Below, in pieces: positions 45,901 through 58,600 of a stretch of 64,000 nt of DNA. Origin of the DNA: Brachypodius melanocephalos. Lineage: Eukaryota > Chordata > Aves > Passeriformes > Pycnonotidae. The stretch is from the NCBI GenBank assembly GCA_013398615.1, contig VZSR01000243.1, positions 1,499,562 to 1,563,561 of the forward strand, given 5' to 3'. The notes beneath the pieces were generated by a model that made no database searches, was not told the DNA's origin, and saw nothing but the letters and a program-made list of their open reading frames with translations. Both the position numbers and the translations under genes were made by a program. How positions within the stretch are numbered: the first letter of the stretch is position 1; every line of letters starts with the position of its first letter.

Positions 45901-48900
45901 TCATAAATCCCACGTTATCCTCAGTTAAAAATACAAATAAACTTTTTTCGCCCTTCAGCTTTGGATTTGTTGCTTTTATTATCTGTATGGATAACGCCAC
46001 TTGGAATAAGTAATTTAATTTCATCTTTGTTGCATTTGTCTCAAGGATGGCAAAGTTCATGGAGTTCCATAAAAATAGAGATTTGGGGTTTTTTTGTGGA
46101 GGTTCCACAGGAGTGTAAAATAACTGTTTGTATTTAAGCACTAAGGTTGATCTCAAACCTAATATAGAAAAATAAAAATTCGTTAAACTTCTTTTTTCTT
46201 TTCTTTTCAGGTTTCCTCTCAAAAAACCTTCGAGGTGAGTTCCTGAAATTTGGCTTTTGATCTGTATTGTAAATTATGCTGCAGCATTTTTGCAGGGGGA
46301 TGCTTTAAACGTTTATATATATATATATATGTATAAATATATATATATGTATAAATATATATATATATATGCAAAGGCAGCTTGTAGTACCCATTACAGA
46401 TGTGAAGAAATCAATATCCAGATGGGGATAAGGTGCCAAAAATAGATTTATTGCTGGTGTCCTTGGCATGGGGTGACCATTGGCATTCCGTAACATGGCT
46501 GGGGGTTCACCTTACCTGAGATTTGAGATGGTCAGGGAAGGAAGGGGACTCTGGTGGATATTCTAAATCATTAATTTTGGCATGCTGAGATATTTAAAGT
46601 TTGCTGGGAGTGTTCACATTTCAGGAGGGTTTTTTTTTTCCCTCCCATTAAATTTATTTGGCTTTTAAGATAAAATATGAGCTGATGCTGAGTGATAAAG
46701 AGAATGCACTTGCTGTTACCAATTCTGGAGGTTACCAAGACTGTTCCTGGAACTTTGGATCCGCTCCCAGAGATTGCAAGGGAGATCATTTTCCCCTTTC
46801 AATTCAGCCTGGCAATAAATTTTTCAAGCCAACTCGATGCCTGCGTTTTAATCTGAATTTCTGGTGAGCAGGCAGAGCTGGGTGAGGTTTGTGGGAGCTC
46901 CTGTGGGCTCTGGGGTGAGGATTTTGTGCTTTTTTTCTGTGCCCCAGACACGGCAGCATTCTGAGCAGAGAGTCTCCAGCAGACAAGAAGCAGAAGGTTG
47001 AACGCTGCAGCAGCACCCACGACTTCGATCCCACAGGTAAAGTCCGAAAATTCAAGGGGAAAAAAAAAGGAATTTTCCGAAATCACAAAAGCCCTGGGGA
47101 GCGGCATAAAAATGATTCCAGTGTGGTTTGCAGAGCTGTGTTGTGTGGGCATTGAAAGGAATGTGGGCTTGATTTTAAACACCCTCGTAATCAACCTGGA
47201 TTAGTGTATCAGTAAATAATTCTAACAACTTCCACTTCCAGCAAAGTCAGAGGCTGTAATTAGCTGTGAGGAGTCCTTTAGTGAAGTCTGGGGTTGGAGA
47301 TGTGGTTGGGCTGAGTTTCCCTGCTGGAGTTTTAATTTTGGGGGGATTTGTTTAGCTCTTTAGCAGATTTTTGATCCCTCTCTGTGTCTTGCAGGGTGAA
47401 TTTGTGTTCCTCAAGGTGAGGCGTTTGAAGATAAACACCTCCTTTTAAAGGATTTGCTATCCCACTTCCATTTAGCCTTTTATTTTAGTGAAACTGGGGA
47501 AATGAGGGTGCGCAGAGGATTCTTGTTCTCTCTGAAAGACTCATGAAATACCTGCCAGGCTCCTGTCTGAGCCTCCTGGCCCCATGCAAGGTGCATTTTT
47601 CCTGTCTGTGCATTCCCCCAGGGCTTGGGGAGCACAGGGGAGGTGAAGGGAAGGGGGGCACAGCTTGTGGGGATTTTTGTGCACAAGGCTGATGTTTATA
47701 AACCACCCTGGAGATGGTTTCTGCCACTGGCTGCATGAGTCCTTCTAGTGCACACAAAATACATGAAAATGAGGCTTTAAATGCCAGTTTAAAACATCCT
47801 GTAAAGGAGAAAAAAAATGGTGTAGTGCTCATCTTCTTTTCCTTTGTCCTTTGGGATAGGTGATGTAAAATGATTTCAGGTTGGGGGAGGTCTGAGGCTG
47901 TGAACTCATTTTGTAGAAGGAATTCGATTTCTCCAGAAGCAAACTTCAGGAATCCTGTAATCTCAGTTTGCAGGAAGTCACTCCAGTGTTGAGAGCTGTC
48001 ACCTGGCCCCGTGCTTGTGCTTTGATAGGGGAGCTCTGCCCTGCAGCCTGCAGAAAACCCTTTTCTTTTTAAAGGAATGAATTCAGGGTGCTGAGCTGCT
48101 GTGCCTGTGCTGATCATTGACTCTGGGGACAAACCTTGCCAGAGTCCCCGTGCTTGGACTGGTTTTGATCTGCAGAAAACTCCTTTGGTTGTGTCCCAGC
48201 TCCTGTAACAGATTCTGTGTGCTGTTGTGTCTCCCTGTATTATTCACCCCTTATTCCAAGTGTTCCACCTGTGTTTTGTTCACATCTTTATTTGTGTTTT
48301 GCACGATTTTAACCCGATAAATCTGTGTTTTTTTCATGAATTTTTTTTTGTTGTTGTTGTTGTTCCTCATGTTTGGTCTCCATATTTTCTATATCTCTCT
48401 CTCCTTTTCTCCTGCTCTCGTGCAGATAGCTCCTCCAAGAAGACAAAGTCTAGTTCTGAGGAGAGTAGATCCGAGACGTATGGTAAGCCAAAGCTGCAGC
48501 CTTCCCCCCTGGGCAGCTCCTGCTTTTCCTGTCTGTGAATTCCAGGCTTTTCCTCCTCCCCTGATCTGCATGGTTGGCTCTGCAGCAGGGTCTGCCCTTC
48601 CATCCTGCTTCAGTTCTCAGCTTGTAGCGTGCTCGTGGCTGGGAAATGTTCATTCTGGCCCCTCTGGTGTCACTGGGTGCTGCTGGCAGGGAGGACACAG
48701 CTCCCCCAGAGGGGTTTGTGCTTTCAGGAAAGGCTCTGCCATATTCTCACCGTGGAGGTTGGAGCAGGAAATTCACCTTGCTGCGTTATTTGTGGGTGTT
48801 CCCTGTCGGTTCCTTTGGGCAGAAAGGGAAAAATGTGTCTGTGAATAATTTAAATCAGAGTAAGGATGTGATCTTCCCCATTCTCTGTAGTGACCCTGCT

Positions 48901-49631
48901 CCCCTGGGCTCGTTGGCTGCAATAAGTGACACACAGCAAGTTTGGGGTGGGAATATCCCCCCACATCCCGCTGCTGTCCCCACACCCTGTGGGGCCTGTT
49001 TGCTCTCTCAGCTTTCCCAGCTCTGTCACTCTTGGGCTGTGACACTGCCCCTGCTCTAATCACTGATTCCACTTCCAGTCTCTGGAGATATTTGCATTCA
49101 GACCTTCGAATCCAGAAGTCAATAATATTCACAAATTGTTTTTTGGATCCTGTCAGGATCTTCAGCCCCTTGGACTTGGGCTGAATCTGGCTGCATTTCT
49201 TATTTCCAAGTGTGCATGTCTCGACTCCAGCCATGGGTTGCCTTTCTTTTCCTTTACTGTTTTTGGTTTTAATTCATGTTTAAAACAGTCTGTGACACTT
49301 TCTGATTTTAATCTGTTCAGAACTAAACCTGCTGTGGTATTTTGGATGCAGTGACTCTTCCAGAGCCATCAGCTTTATCATTCCCCTGGAATAAAACTGC
49401 CAGGTGTGCATGGCTGTGCTCCAGCCTCTTAAGCCACCTCTGGAGTACAAAGTGATGCTGTCAGAGCAAGAAGCACTAAAAAATAACCAAACACCACCAA
49501 CCCTGCAGAGTTTAAACCGACACAGGCATGTCAGGAGAAGCTGGTGCAGTCTGGGGAGGTGTGTCCTGTTCTTTCGGTGAGATCTCTTCACTTCCCCTGG
49601 AATTTTGAATCACACATTTCTTTTTTTGTTG

Positions 49632-49664
<33 letters not shown>

Positions 49665-52600
49665 GCCAAGTAACATGATAGTCACGTTCCTGAGGGTGTG
49701 AGAGTGTTCCTTCAGCAGCTGTAAACAGCTCTGGAGGGTGCCTTGGTGGAAACCTGTCTGGGGGAGAGCTGGCTTGCTGCAGCTTGTCATTGCTGCTGCC
49801 ACCCTCCCAGGGCAGGAGCAGCTGCAGGGCTTTGGGGGTGATTTGGGGGTGATTTGGGGGCTCTGGAGCCAGGTCAGTCAGGGTAAGCAAAGCCCTGTGC
49901 TCATTCCTGTCTGCCCCGTGCTGTTAATGACAGGAAACATTTGCTGGGACATCTCGGTGTGTGTCCCTCTGCCCCAGCCTGGCAGTTCTGCCTTTCCCCG
50001 TGTGCCAGAACCGAACACAATTTCCTAAACGTGAGCTGTGACTTCCCCCAGGCTTCCTGCAGGTGCTGTCCCCGTGTCCAGCATCCCTGGGAGCAGCTCC
50101 CACTCATCCTTCCTTTCCAGTGGCCTTGCCCTGCCTTTTGTCTGCTTTTCCCAGGTTTCTCTGGAATGTGTGCACAGCTCTGCTGTTTGCTTTGGAAGGG
50201 GCAGAACTATTCCAAACCCTCCAAGTAGAAATCCTGCACTGATATTTTCCTCACTGCTGACTGGATGGGGGCTGGCCACTGGGAAGGGGATCACAGGGGA
50301 GGCTGGAATGACAGCAGGAAGAGGAGGAGTGGCTTTGGTGGGTGTTTGTTCTCACCTCTCGAAATTTTTAATTCAGCAGCCAGAGTTTCTTGAAGCGTGT
50401 GAGTGGCTTGAGGGGGCAGAGTGGTCAGGGAGGGAAATGATGCACAGAAATTAATTTATAATGACATGAAGCTCTCAGTGAGATATTTTCATTCATAAAC
50501 CCAACCACCTCATGTTCCTATATTCAACAAAATTCAGATTATCAGGAGAGAGAATGAGTGTAGTTTGTTGTGCTGTAATTTGCTCATTAGTGCCATGATC
50601 TCCCATGATATTTAATATCTTTTTGTCAAAGTTGCATTTTCATCTCTTAAATGCACTTAAAACTGGAATTACCTTCCAGGCTGGTAGGTGAGGTATCAAT
50701 TTCTCTTTCCTTTTCCTCACAGCTTGGTTGCTCTTCAAAAAATATATATATACATAAATCTAAATCTAAATCTAAATCTAAATCTAAATATAAATATAAA
50801 TATTCATTTAAAAATAATTAGCAATCATCAATTTCTGGCTCGAACATTAGCCTAGACTTCACACAAACTCTTCCACATATTTGCTCCAATTTTGTGATAA
50901 GTTTTTGAGTTTTCTTTTGAAACCTCAGATTTGAGATGTTTTTAAATTGAAATTTACTCTCCCTGTGTTTTGGGGTTTTTTGGGTTTTTTGGGTTTTTTT
51001 TTTGCAGTCCTTACCAGCTTTGTGTCGTTATGTTATGGCCACCGTTTTCCAGAGAAGTTTGCCTTTATAAAAGCTCTGATTATCTGTGTGGAGCAGCATT
51101 TCTGACAATATTTTACAGACAGAAAGCTTCCCAAACGAAGTGAAACATTCGGCCCCTCTCAAACCCCCCAAGGAGTTTGGGTTTATTTTGTTTGTGGAAT
51201 GATTCATTTCAAATCCCTCTGTTAAACTGCATTTCCCTATGGTGGCCTCATGCCCTCAGGGGAGGTTTTAATTCCCAAATCTCAGCTCCTGGGCCGCGTC
51301 CTGCAGAATTGGGAGATGGAATTCACATCCCGTGGGATCCCAGGCTGCTTTGGGTTGGAAGAAATATTAAAAATGATTTTATTCCGACCATTCCATGGGC
51401 AGGGACACCTTCCAGTGCCCCCCAGCCCTATCCATGCCGGGCTCTCCATCCCCTCACTCAGGTTTTTAGAGGGAACCCCCGCTCTGTTTGTTGCTGAAGA
51501 AATTCCCTCTGTTGTTAAACAGCTTCCAAATAGGATGTGGAGAAGAGAGAAATGAAAATGAGCTTGTCAGGGAAGCTGTTGGACAGCCCAGATGTGTCTG
51601 GCCAGGCTGTTGGAGACAATAATTTTGGCCGTGGGGTGTCAGTGACCTTGAGAAGTGCAGGCTTTGCCCTTCCACCATCCCAAAGCTGCTCCTGGAGCAG
51701 GGCTGGAGAAGGGAAAAGGGGCGAGTGCCACCTACTGAAGCTCCTCTCAGCTTTCCTTGCAGTTTCTCCTCTCTGCTTTCACTTGGAATTTTAACCTCTT
51801 TAATTCCAGCACAACCTTTGGCTGCTTCCTTGTGCTCCTGGCTTGAGTGAGTTTGAGGGAGTTTTCATCTCCATGAGGACAAAAAACCCCATTAAAATTG
51901 ATTATTTCCCTCCAGAATTTTAGGAATCCACTCAAGACACAAACAGAAACTGATTTTAAAGCCTGGTTAAGTGATGTCTCCTCACTTCTTAACATAAAGA
52001 TAGTTAAGGAAAGCAAAAATGGGAATAAGGTGATTATTGATTGAATTTTGAGTCCTGTCAATGATGAATTCAATGGGCTTTGTAATACTCACTGAGTTTC
52101 AGCTGGAAAAAGCGAAATATCATGGTGGAATATTTCAAAATGAGCAGAGTAAAAGCACCCGAAGGCTGGTTCAGGCAGGGAGTGCTGTCAGAGCTGATCT
52201 AGGGCTGCAGGTCACGGCGTTATCTCCAGGAAACTTCCAGAGAACTTCGTTAAAATCACTGTAAAGTGTGTCTGACTCAAGCAGGGTATCTCCTCCACCT
52301 CATTGCAGCCTTTTATATTGGATCAGGAGGAGGGCTGAGTGTCCTTTATCTGAAGGAAACAACCACAGGAAAATGCAATTATGGGCTAATTTCAGGTCGG
52401 GTTGTCCTGATTCCAGTTGTTTCTCCATTCTAAATTTACAGGGTGGTCTTGGGTGAAATTGAAGCTTGTCGAGTGAAAGGGTTTAACTTGAATAAACCTG
52501 AATTAAATTCAGTTGTACTCTGCCAGCTCAGTTTGTGTCGTGTGTGCCCTGCTTTGGCATCAGGCTCATCCAAGGAGGGAGCTTCTCAGTGGATCCGAGG

Positions 52601-55600
52601 ATTGCTGCTCCTGGAGGAACAGGAATCCAGTGGCAGAGCAGGCTGGGGGCTCTGCTGTGTCTCTGTGAGTCAAAGTGACTTTGGTGCCTTACTCCTGGGA
52701 GCCGTGGGGCTGGCAGGGAGCTGCACAGGAGCTGCTCCTCTGGAACAGCAGCGCTTCCCACACCCCAGCCCCGGGCAGCATTCTTGGGAAGTGAGACTTC
52801 AAGGAGCTTGGTCATATAAAAGAAGGGGAGAGGCACCTTCCTTCACTTCTGCCTGTGCACAGGGGGTGAAAGGTGGGGGGATTTTCCTTGCCATCCCCTC
52901 CCCAGCCCTGCAGGTGCCAGGTAGCCCGTGCCGTGCTCCTGCTTTGCTGGCAGGAGGGGAATTCCTGGGATGTGATAGTGCTGCAGGAGTCCTGGAATGA
53001 TTTATCCACTGCTCCCACACCCGTTTCCATCTGTGCCACGCTGGAGGAGGGCAGGACTGGCTGGGCAGGCAGCCTTGGCTCTTGAGGCTCCTCATTTCCA
53101 TGGCGAGTTGCTGCAGAGAAGTGAAAGCAGCCAGTGGTGGTTTGGGAGCAGTGGGAGCCACGGGAATGACTCCCTGCTCTGTTACCATTCCTACCTCAGA
53201 ACTCATTCCAGAAGAGCCAGTCTGGCTGGGACAGCCTCTTCCCAATTCCCCGTGTTCCCTCCATACCAAACAAAACTGCGGCAGCTTTGGAATCGGATTT
53301 GGGGGAGCTCTGGTTCCTTTCTCAAGGTGCCAGTGCAGGAATTTTGCCTGCTGTGCCTTTAGAAATGGGAAAGCAAAGCAAGCTGTTAGAAATAAGGGTG
53401 ATGGAAATAAAAGAACACTGGGGGAGCTTTTACAGAGTTCCTGAAGTCACTTTTCAGGATGAGGGCTCTGTTCTGGGAGGATTTTTGCGGCTGCTCCTAG
53501 GAAAGGGCAATATGCCAGGGCTGCTGCTCGCTTTTGTTTTGTCATTCCCTTGTTTCATTTCCAGGTGAACAAAAAGACATCCCCAGCATTCCACCTGGTC
53601 CAAATGCTGCTCCTACTAAACAAAATTATCCCTGCAACAGCATTTGTGTTCACATTATCCTGAGTATACCAGGAAACAAAACAAGCTGCCTTTGATGTCT
53701 CACAGCAAATTAAAGGAGGGGCACTTTCAAACTCATCTGCTGGGATTTTGGCCCTGGACTGGTTTTTATTTCAGAACTCCAGGACAGTTCAATGTGGCTT
53801 GTACTTCTTCACCTCTGCTGTCCTGGCTCTGTACAATATTTCACCTGGAGCAGAAAGTGCCCCAAGAGGAGATTCTGGCTGAGAACTGGGACAACTTTTC
53901 CTTATCAATAAATGTGTTTTAGCCCAAGCCCTCATATTACTCTGAGGGATTTGTGCTTGTGTTTTAGAGCAGCTTGTAGGAGTGTGAGGTGCTTTTGGTG
54001 GTGCAGCAGCAGCTGACAGCTCTCTGAACTATTACTGCAGACAAAGGGAAACCCTGCTCATTGGTGTGGGTACCGCTGCTCTCCTTTAAAAGCTGCTTTT
54101 CCTTCAGGTTGTGTCTGATGTTCCAGAGCTGTCTGCATCTGTTTTGTGTAGCTGGAGCAATAAGCTTGACCTGTCTTGACATCCCTCTCCATTTCTGGCC
54201 TGCTGCCCTGTTCCTGTCTCTCCCGTATTTTCCCCGTTCTGTGTTGTCCCCGTTCCTTTGAGCGCTCTGTGATTATCTGGGAGGAGAAGGTTTTTGGACT
54301 GATGCCTGCCTTGTGTCTCTTTGTGTTCCCCTCCTGTGTGTGCTGCCCTGTCCTCCCGTGTGTCCCCAGGCCTGGTGCAGAGGTGTGTGGTGATCCAGCG
54401 GGATGAGAACGGCTTCGGGCTGACGGTCAGCGGGGACAACCCCGTCTTCGTGCAGTCCGTCAAGGAAGGTGAGAGCAAACATCCCCTGGAATCCTGGAAA
54501 TGAGTGTGAGCTGGAGCCAAAAACTGCCAAACTCCTCCCAGGTGGGGTGGCTGCGGTTTGGGAAGGGGTGTGCAAGGACAGGGTTGGGCAGTGAATTTAT
54601 TCCTCACAATATTCTCCCAGGCAGGCACTGACAGAAGGAGAGGACACAGCCCTAAGCTGTGCCAGGGGAAGTTTAGATTGGACATCAGGGAAAAATTCTT
54701 GACTAAAAGAATGATTTGGCACTGGGATCATCTTCCCAGGGAGGGGTTGGAGTCTCTGTCCCTGGAGATGTTTAGAACAAACTGGATGAGTGGCACTCAG
54801 TGCCATGGTTTAGCTGGTGAGGGGGTGTCAGGTCGGAGGTTGGGCTTGTTAATCTCAAAGGGCTTTTCCAACCTGGGTCATTCTGTGATCTGGTGGGTTT
54901 GGAGCTGACCTCTTGCATCCCTGGGGGAGGAAATGACTCCTGGGACATGCTGGGATCGTGTCCTGGTGAAAGGAGAGCCAGGTGAAAGCAAAACTGCTCC
55001 CGACTCGAAACCCAGAGGTTTCACTGGCAGAGGAAGCTTGGCTGAGGACAGGATTGTTTTGCATGTTTTACAGAAATCTTTAAACCATTTTTGCTGTACA
55101 TGATGGTATTGAAACAGGAACTAAGTGATTTCTTGCCTCTCCAGATGGAGCAGCCATGCGGGCTGGAGTGCAGACAGGTGACAGAATTATCAAGGTAAGG
55201 CAGTGAAATTGTGAGAGAAATGGGTCCTTTGTATGAAATGAGCTCTTTCTCTGAAAAAAAAAAAAAAAATCACTGATGTGTCTGCTGTGGTGTTTGCATT
55301 GGGAATGGTCTGAGCTTCAGTGTTCTGGGGGTGACCCTCCTCCAGATCCTCACTTTAGGATTTTATGGGCAAGTTCAGCATCGTGCCAGGTTCAAGTACC
55401 ACAAATACAATAAAACCAGACATGGCAGGGAAGAGAAGGAAAGCAGAGCTGTTAATAATGACCTGTAAATAAACAGCCTGCCTGAATTGCTGTTTTCTCC
55501 CTAACTGCTCCCACATCCCTGTTCTTTTCTAGTCCCAAGCAAGTAAGAAATCAAGCCAGTAACTTAAAAGACTCTGTAAACCATTGCTGCAAAATGCTGC

Positions 55601-58600
55601 AGCAGCTCCTGACACGGATGGAGCTGGGATTTCAACCAGGCATTGAAATTAATGAATTAAATTAGCTACCCTGTTGTTTTTCTGCCCAGGCAGAGATGGA
55701 TTGCCTTTTTTTTGTTTGTTTGTTTGTCTGCCTGCTCGAGTTCTTCTGGTGTGCGTACGGTTTTCTCTTTGCAGAGCTCTGCTCACTGAGATAAACTGTT
55801 AGAAGGATAAGTTATTTAATTGGTAATGTCTTGCAAGAGGCAGTAATGGAGATGGGGGAGAAAAAAAATGCTGCTGCTCTTCTGGTGCGTTTTGTGGGAT
55901 GTGTGGAATTGCTTGGGAATCAGGAGGCAAACACTGAATTTCTCCCCTCCCTGCCCAGGTGAACGGGACTCTGGTGACACACTCGAACCATTTGGAGGTG
56001 GTCAAGCTGATCAAGTGTAAGTAAAGGCAGGTGGCTCTTCTGTCACCTTTAAAAATGACAGGAGTCATTTCCAGGGCCCTGTCAAGTGACAGGGGTGAGG
56101 TCAGTGCTGAGAGATAAAGGGAGTGTGTCAAACAGGGAAGTGAAATTGAAATTATTTTCACACCCTGAATTTAAGCTGATACATTCTCCTGTAGCTTCTC
56201 CCCAACTTCATGTTTGAGTTACCACCAGACCTTGCCTGGGTGCTTTCCCACCTTTTATTTTCACCTTAAATACCACAGCTGGGCAGGTATTTCTGCATGA
56301 TGCCTGCACAGCACTGCAGGAAATACGCTCCTGGTGGATTTTCTTGCATGAGGAAGGAGGTGGTTCCTTCCAGCCTGGTTTATTTCGTGTGTGTGTGTGC
56401 ACTGGAAGCGTAACCTGCTGGGCTGGAAATGGGATTGCTTGCTTTTGTAAGGGGAAGGGTTTGGAATATGTGAAATTTTAAAGAGGTTTCTAAAGCAGGA
56501 GGAACACTTCAAGAGGTTCACTGGTTTGGAGGAGGGGAATGAGAGAAGCCTGGCGATGTCCCTGTGTGTGACCTGTGCCTGTCCTTGTGTCCCCACAGCG
56601 GGTTCCTATGTAGCTCTCACTGTCCAGGGGCGCCCTCCAGGGTCGCCCCAGATTCCCTTGGCGGATTCCGACGTGGATCTGGCAGCTTTTGGTCATATGT
56701 CTCCCATCATGGCATCCCCCCACTCGCCTGGCACGTCAGGGAATGCTGAAAGGATCACCAGCCCAGTGCTCATGGGGGTAAGGTTTGGAGCTCTCTCTCC
56801 CAAAGGAGAAATGGACCTGGGTGGTTTTGGCCTGATTTTTTTTTTTTTTTTTTTAAATATATATTTTTTTTCACTTCAAATTGGCTTTGGGATATTTATC
56901 CTCTCAGTGGGTATTTATTCACCCGTGAAAAAGCATTTTGCAAGTAAAAATATCCAGCCCTATCTGAGGTAATAGAAATACAGGTTTTTATTCTGTTGAT
57001 AGCTGTTCAAAATTAGGAAAGGATACATAGGATAGGGTTGGAAATTCGAATTGCTTCTTGTAGGGCTTTTCAGAGCCTGTTTTTAGGAAGTAGGTGAAAA
57101 ATGTGCTTGGCCATTTTCCTTATCTGCCCAGCTCCCCCAACAAACCCAACCTTGATCTCTCTGTGTTTCCCTAGGAGGAGAATAACATTGTCCACAACCA
57201 GAAGGTGGAGATTCTGAGGAAGATGCTCCAGAAGGAGCAGGAGAGGCTGCAGGTACTGGAGCTGTGCAGGTTGCAGAGAGCTGGGGGGAAGCCATGCAAA
57301 GAAGGGTTCCTAAATCACGATTTATTAGCAGAGCTGCGTAAACCAGGCTTTGTGTGGCAGCTCCTTGGGCGTGCAGCTGTGCAGGTGTTAATTTAAAAGA
57401 AACAAACAATTCTTCTGCAGGTCCTGCAGGAGGAGTACAGCAGGACCCCCTCCACACGCCTGCTCAAGGAGATCCAGGAGGCAAAGAAACACATTCCTCA
57501 GCTGCAGGAGCAGCTGTCCAAGGCCACGGGCTGCACTCAGGTAACAGGGCTCAGCCTGCTCTGGGGAGTGATGATTCAGGGGGTTGATGGTGCTCTGGGC
57601 GAGCTGGAGATGCTGCACCCTCTGCAGCTGAGAGTTGAAGCTGGCTCTGTCATCTTCATCAGGATGTGGAGTACATTTTACAGCAGGCTCTCAGCTCATC
57701 TCTGAAAAACCTGCTTTTAAGAGCAAGTAATGATGTGTTTATTATCTGTCAGTGCAACTTAAATTACACCCATGAAGTCATTCTTGGAAGCTTTGAACAA
57801 TTTTGTTTTCACTTTTGGGAAAAAGAAAATAAACGTAGGCTGTGTCATTTTTCCCTTTTCCCCTGTGTTAAAAGTGCTGAAAACTTGGTGTGGTTCTTGT
57901 TGTTTTCTCTTAGAAAGTCACTGCAGCCATTTCTAGATAAATTAAGGTTTTATGAGTAATGTGAGCTGTGCTGGCTTTTGAAAGAGTTGATGTTTCAGGA
58001 TGGTCTCTTGTTTTCTCTTAGAAAGTCATTGCAGCCTTCTCTGGATAAATGAAGGTTTTATGAGTAATGTGAGCTGTGCTGGCTTTTGAAGGAGTTTAAG
58101 GATGAAATGTTGTGCTGTCTCCCTTTGATCCCTGCAGGATGGAGTCCTGTCCTCCAGGTCTGTGTCGGAGTCGCTGCAGATCAGCGAGGGCGAGGCAGAG
58201 AGTGGGGACAGTGGCAGCAAACTGGATTTCAGTGGTGACAGCCCCTCCAGACCCAACAGTGACATTGCTGATGTGAGTCTGGGCCAGCCCCAGGGCTTTG
58301 CTTCTCTCCCTCTCGTGTATGGGTTTCCCTGGCACATTCTGCGTGTGTTGTCCTGGTGATTGTGTGTTGTGCATTACTGGAACAGGCTCCTCAGTGCACA
58401 CCAAAACCTTTTCCCTATAAAAACCTGTTCTGTTGGACTGGTGTTAGAGAATAAACTGTGGGGTTTTATCCAGGATTAGATTATCCTGGCATTGATCCCT
58501 GTAACCAGACAGAGAAAGATGGATGCCAGCATCCTGCTCGAGACTCATTTGCCAATTACAGCATCTTTGAGAGGAATATTCCAACTGCAGCACCGTGACT

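Larger units (their letters stand above)
15506..46210 (+). other. ARHGEF12: ARHGEF12 intron 1 (30.7 kb)
   Basis: A long first intron with GTCAGT donor and TTTTCAG acceptor. Recognised contents are listed separately: CR1 fragments, one solo LTR, microsatellites, small tandem duplications, two X-box palindromes and an assembly gap. The stretches 15.5-17.2, 18.8-24.4, 24.6-27.8, 28.2-29.5, 31.2-32.5, 32.7-34.0, 34.7-37.3, 37.8-41.6 and 41.9-45.2 kb hold no gene that I can recognise. Open frames there are short and overlap on both strands. Confidence 0.85.
48483..54369 (+). other. ARHGEF12: ARHGEF12 intron 4
   Basis: A 5.9-kb intron. It contains A25 (49640), a CTAAAT repeat (50754), T/G runs near 50968-51004 and a CR1 fragment (51333). 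Between these I see no gene. Open frames in 52.4-53.6 kb overlap on both strands and match nothing I know. Confidence 0.8.

Noticed and set aside
50754..50806. Interstitial telomere repeat
   Set aside because: The unit is CTAAAT, not CCCTAA. It is an ordinary AT-rich microsatellite.
52443..53000. 185-codon frame in ARHGEF12 intron 4 as an alternative exon
   Set aside because: Minus-strand frames of similar length overlap it. It lacks a fitting acceptor/donor pair in phase and shows no resemblance to LARG sequence.
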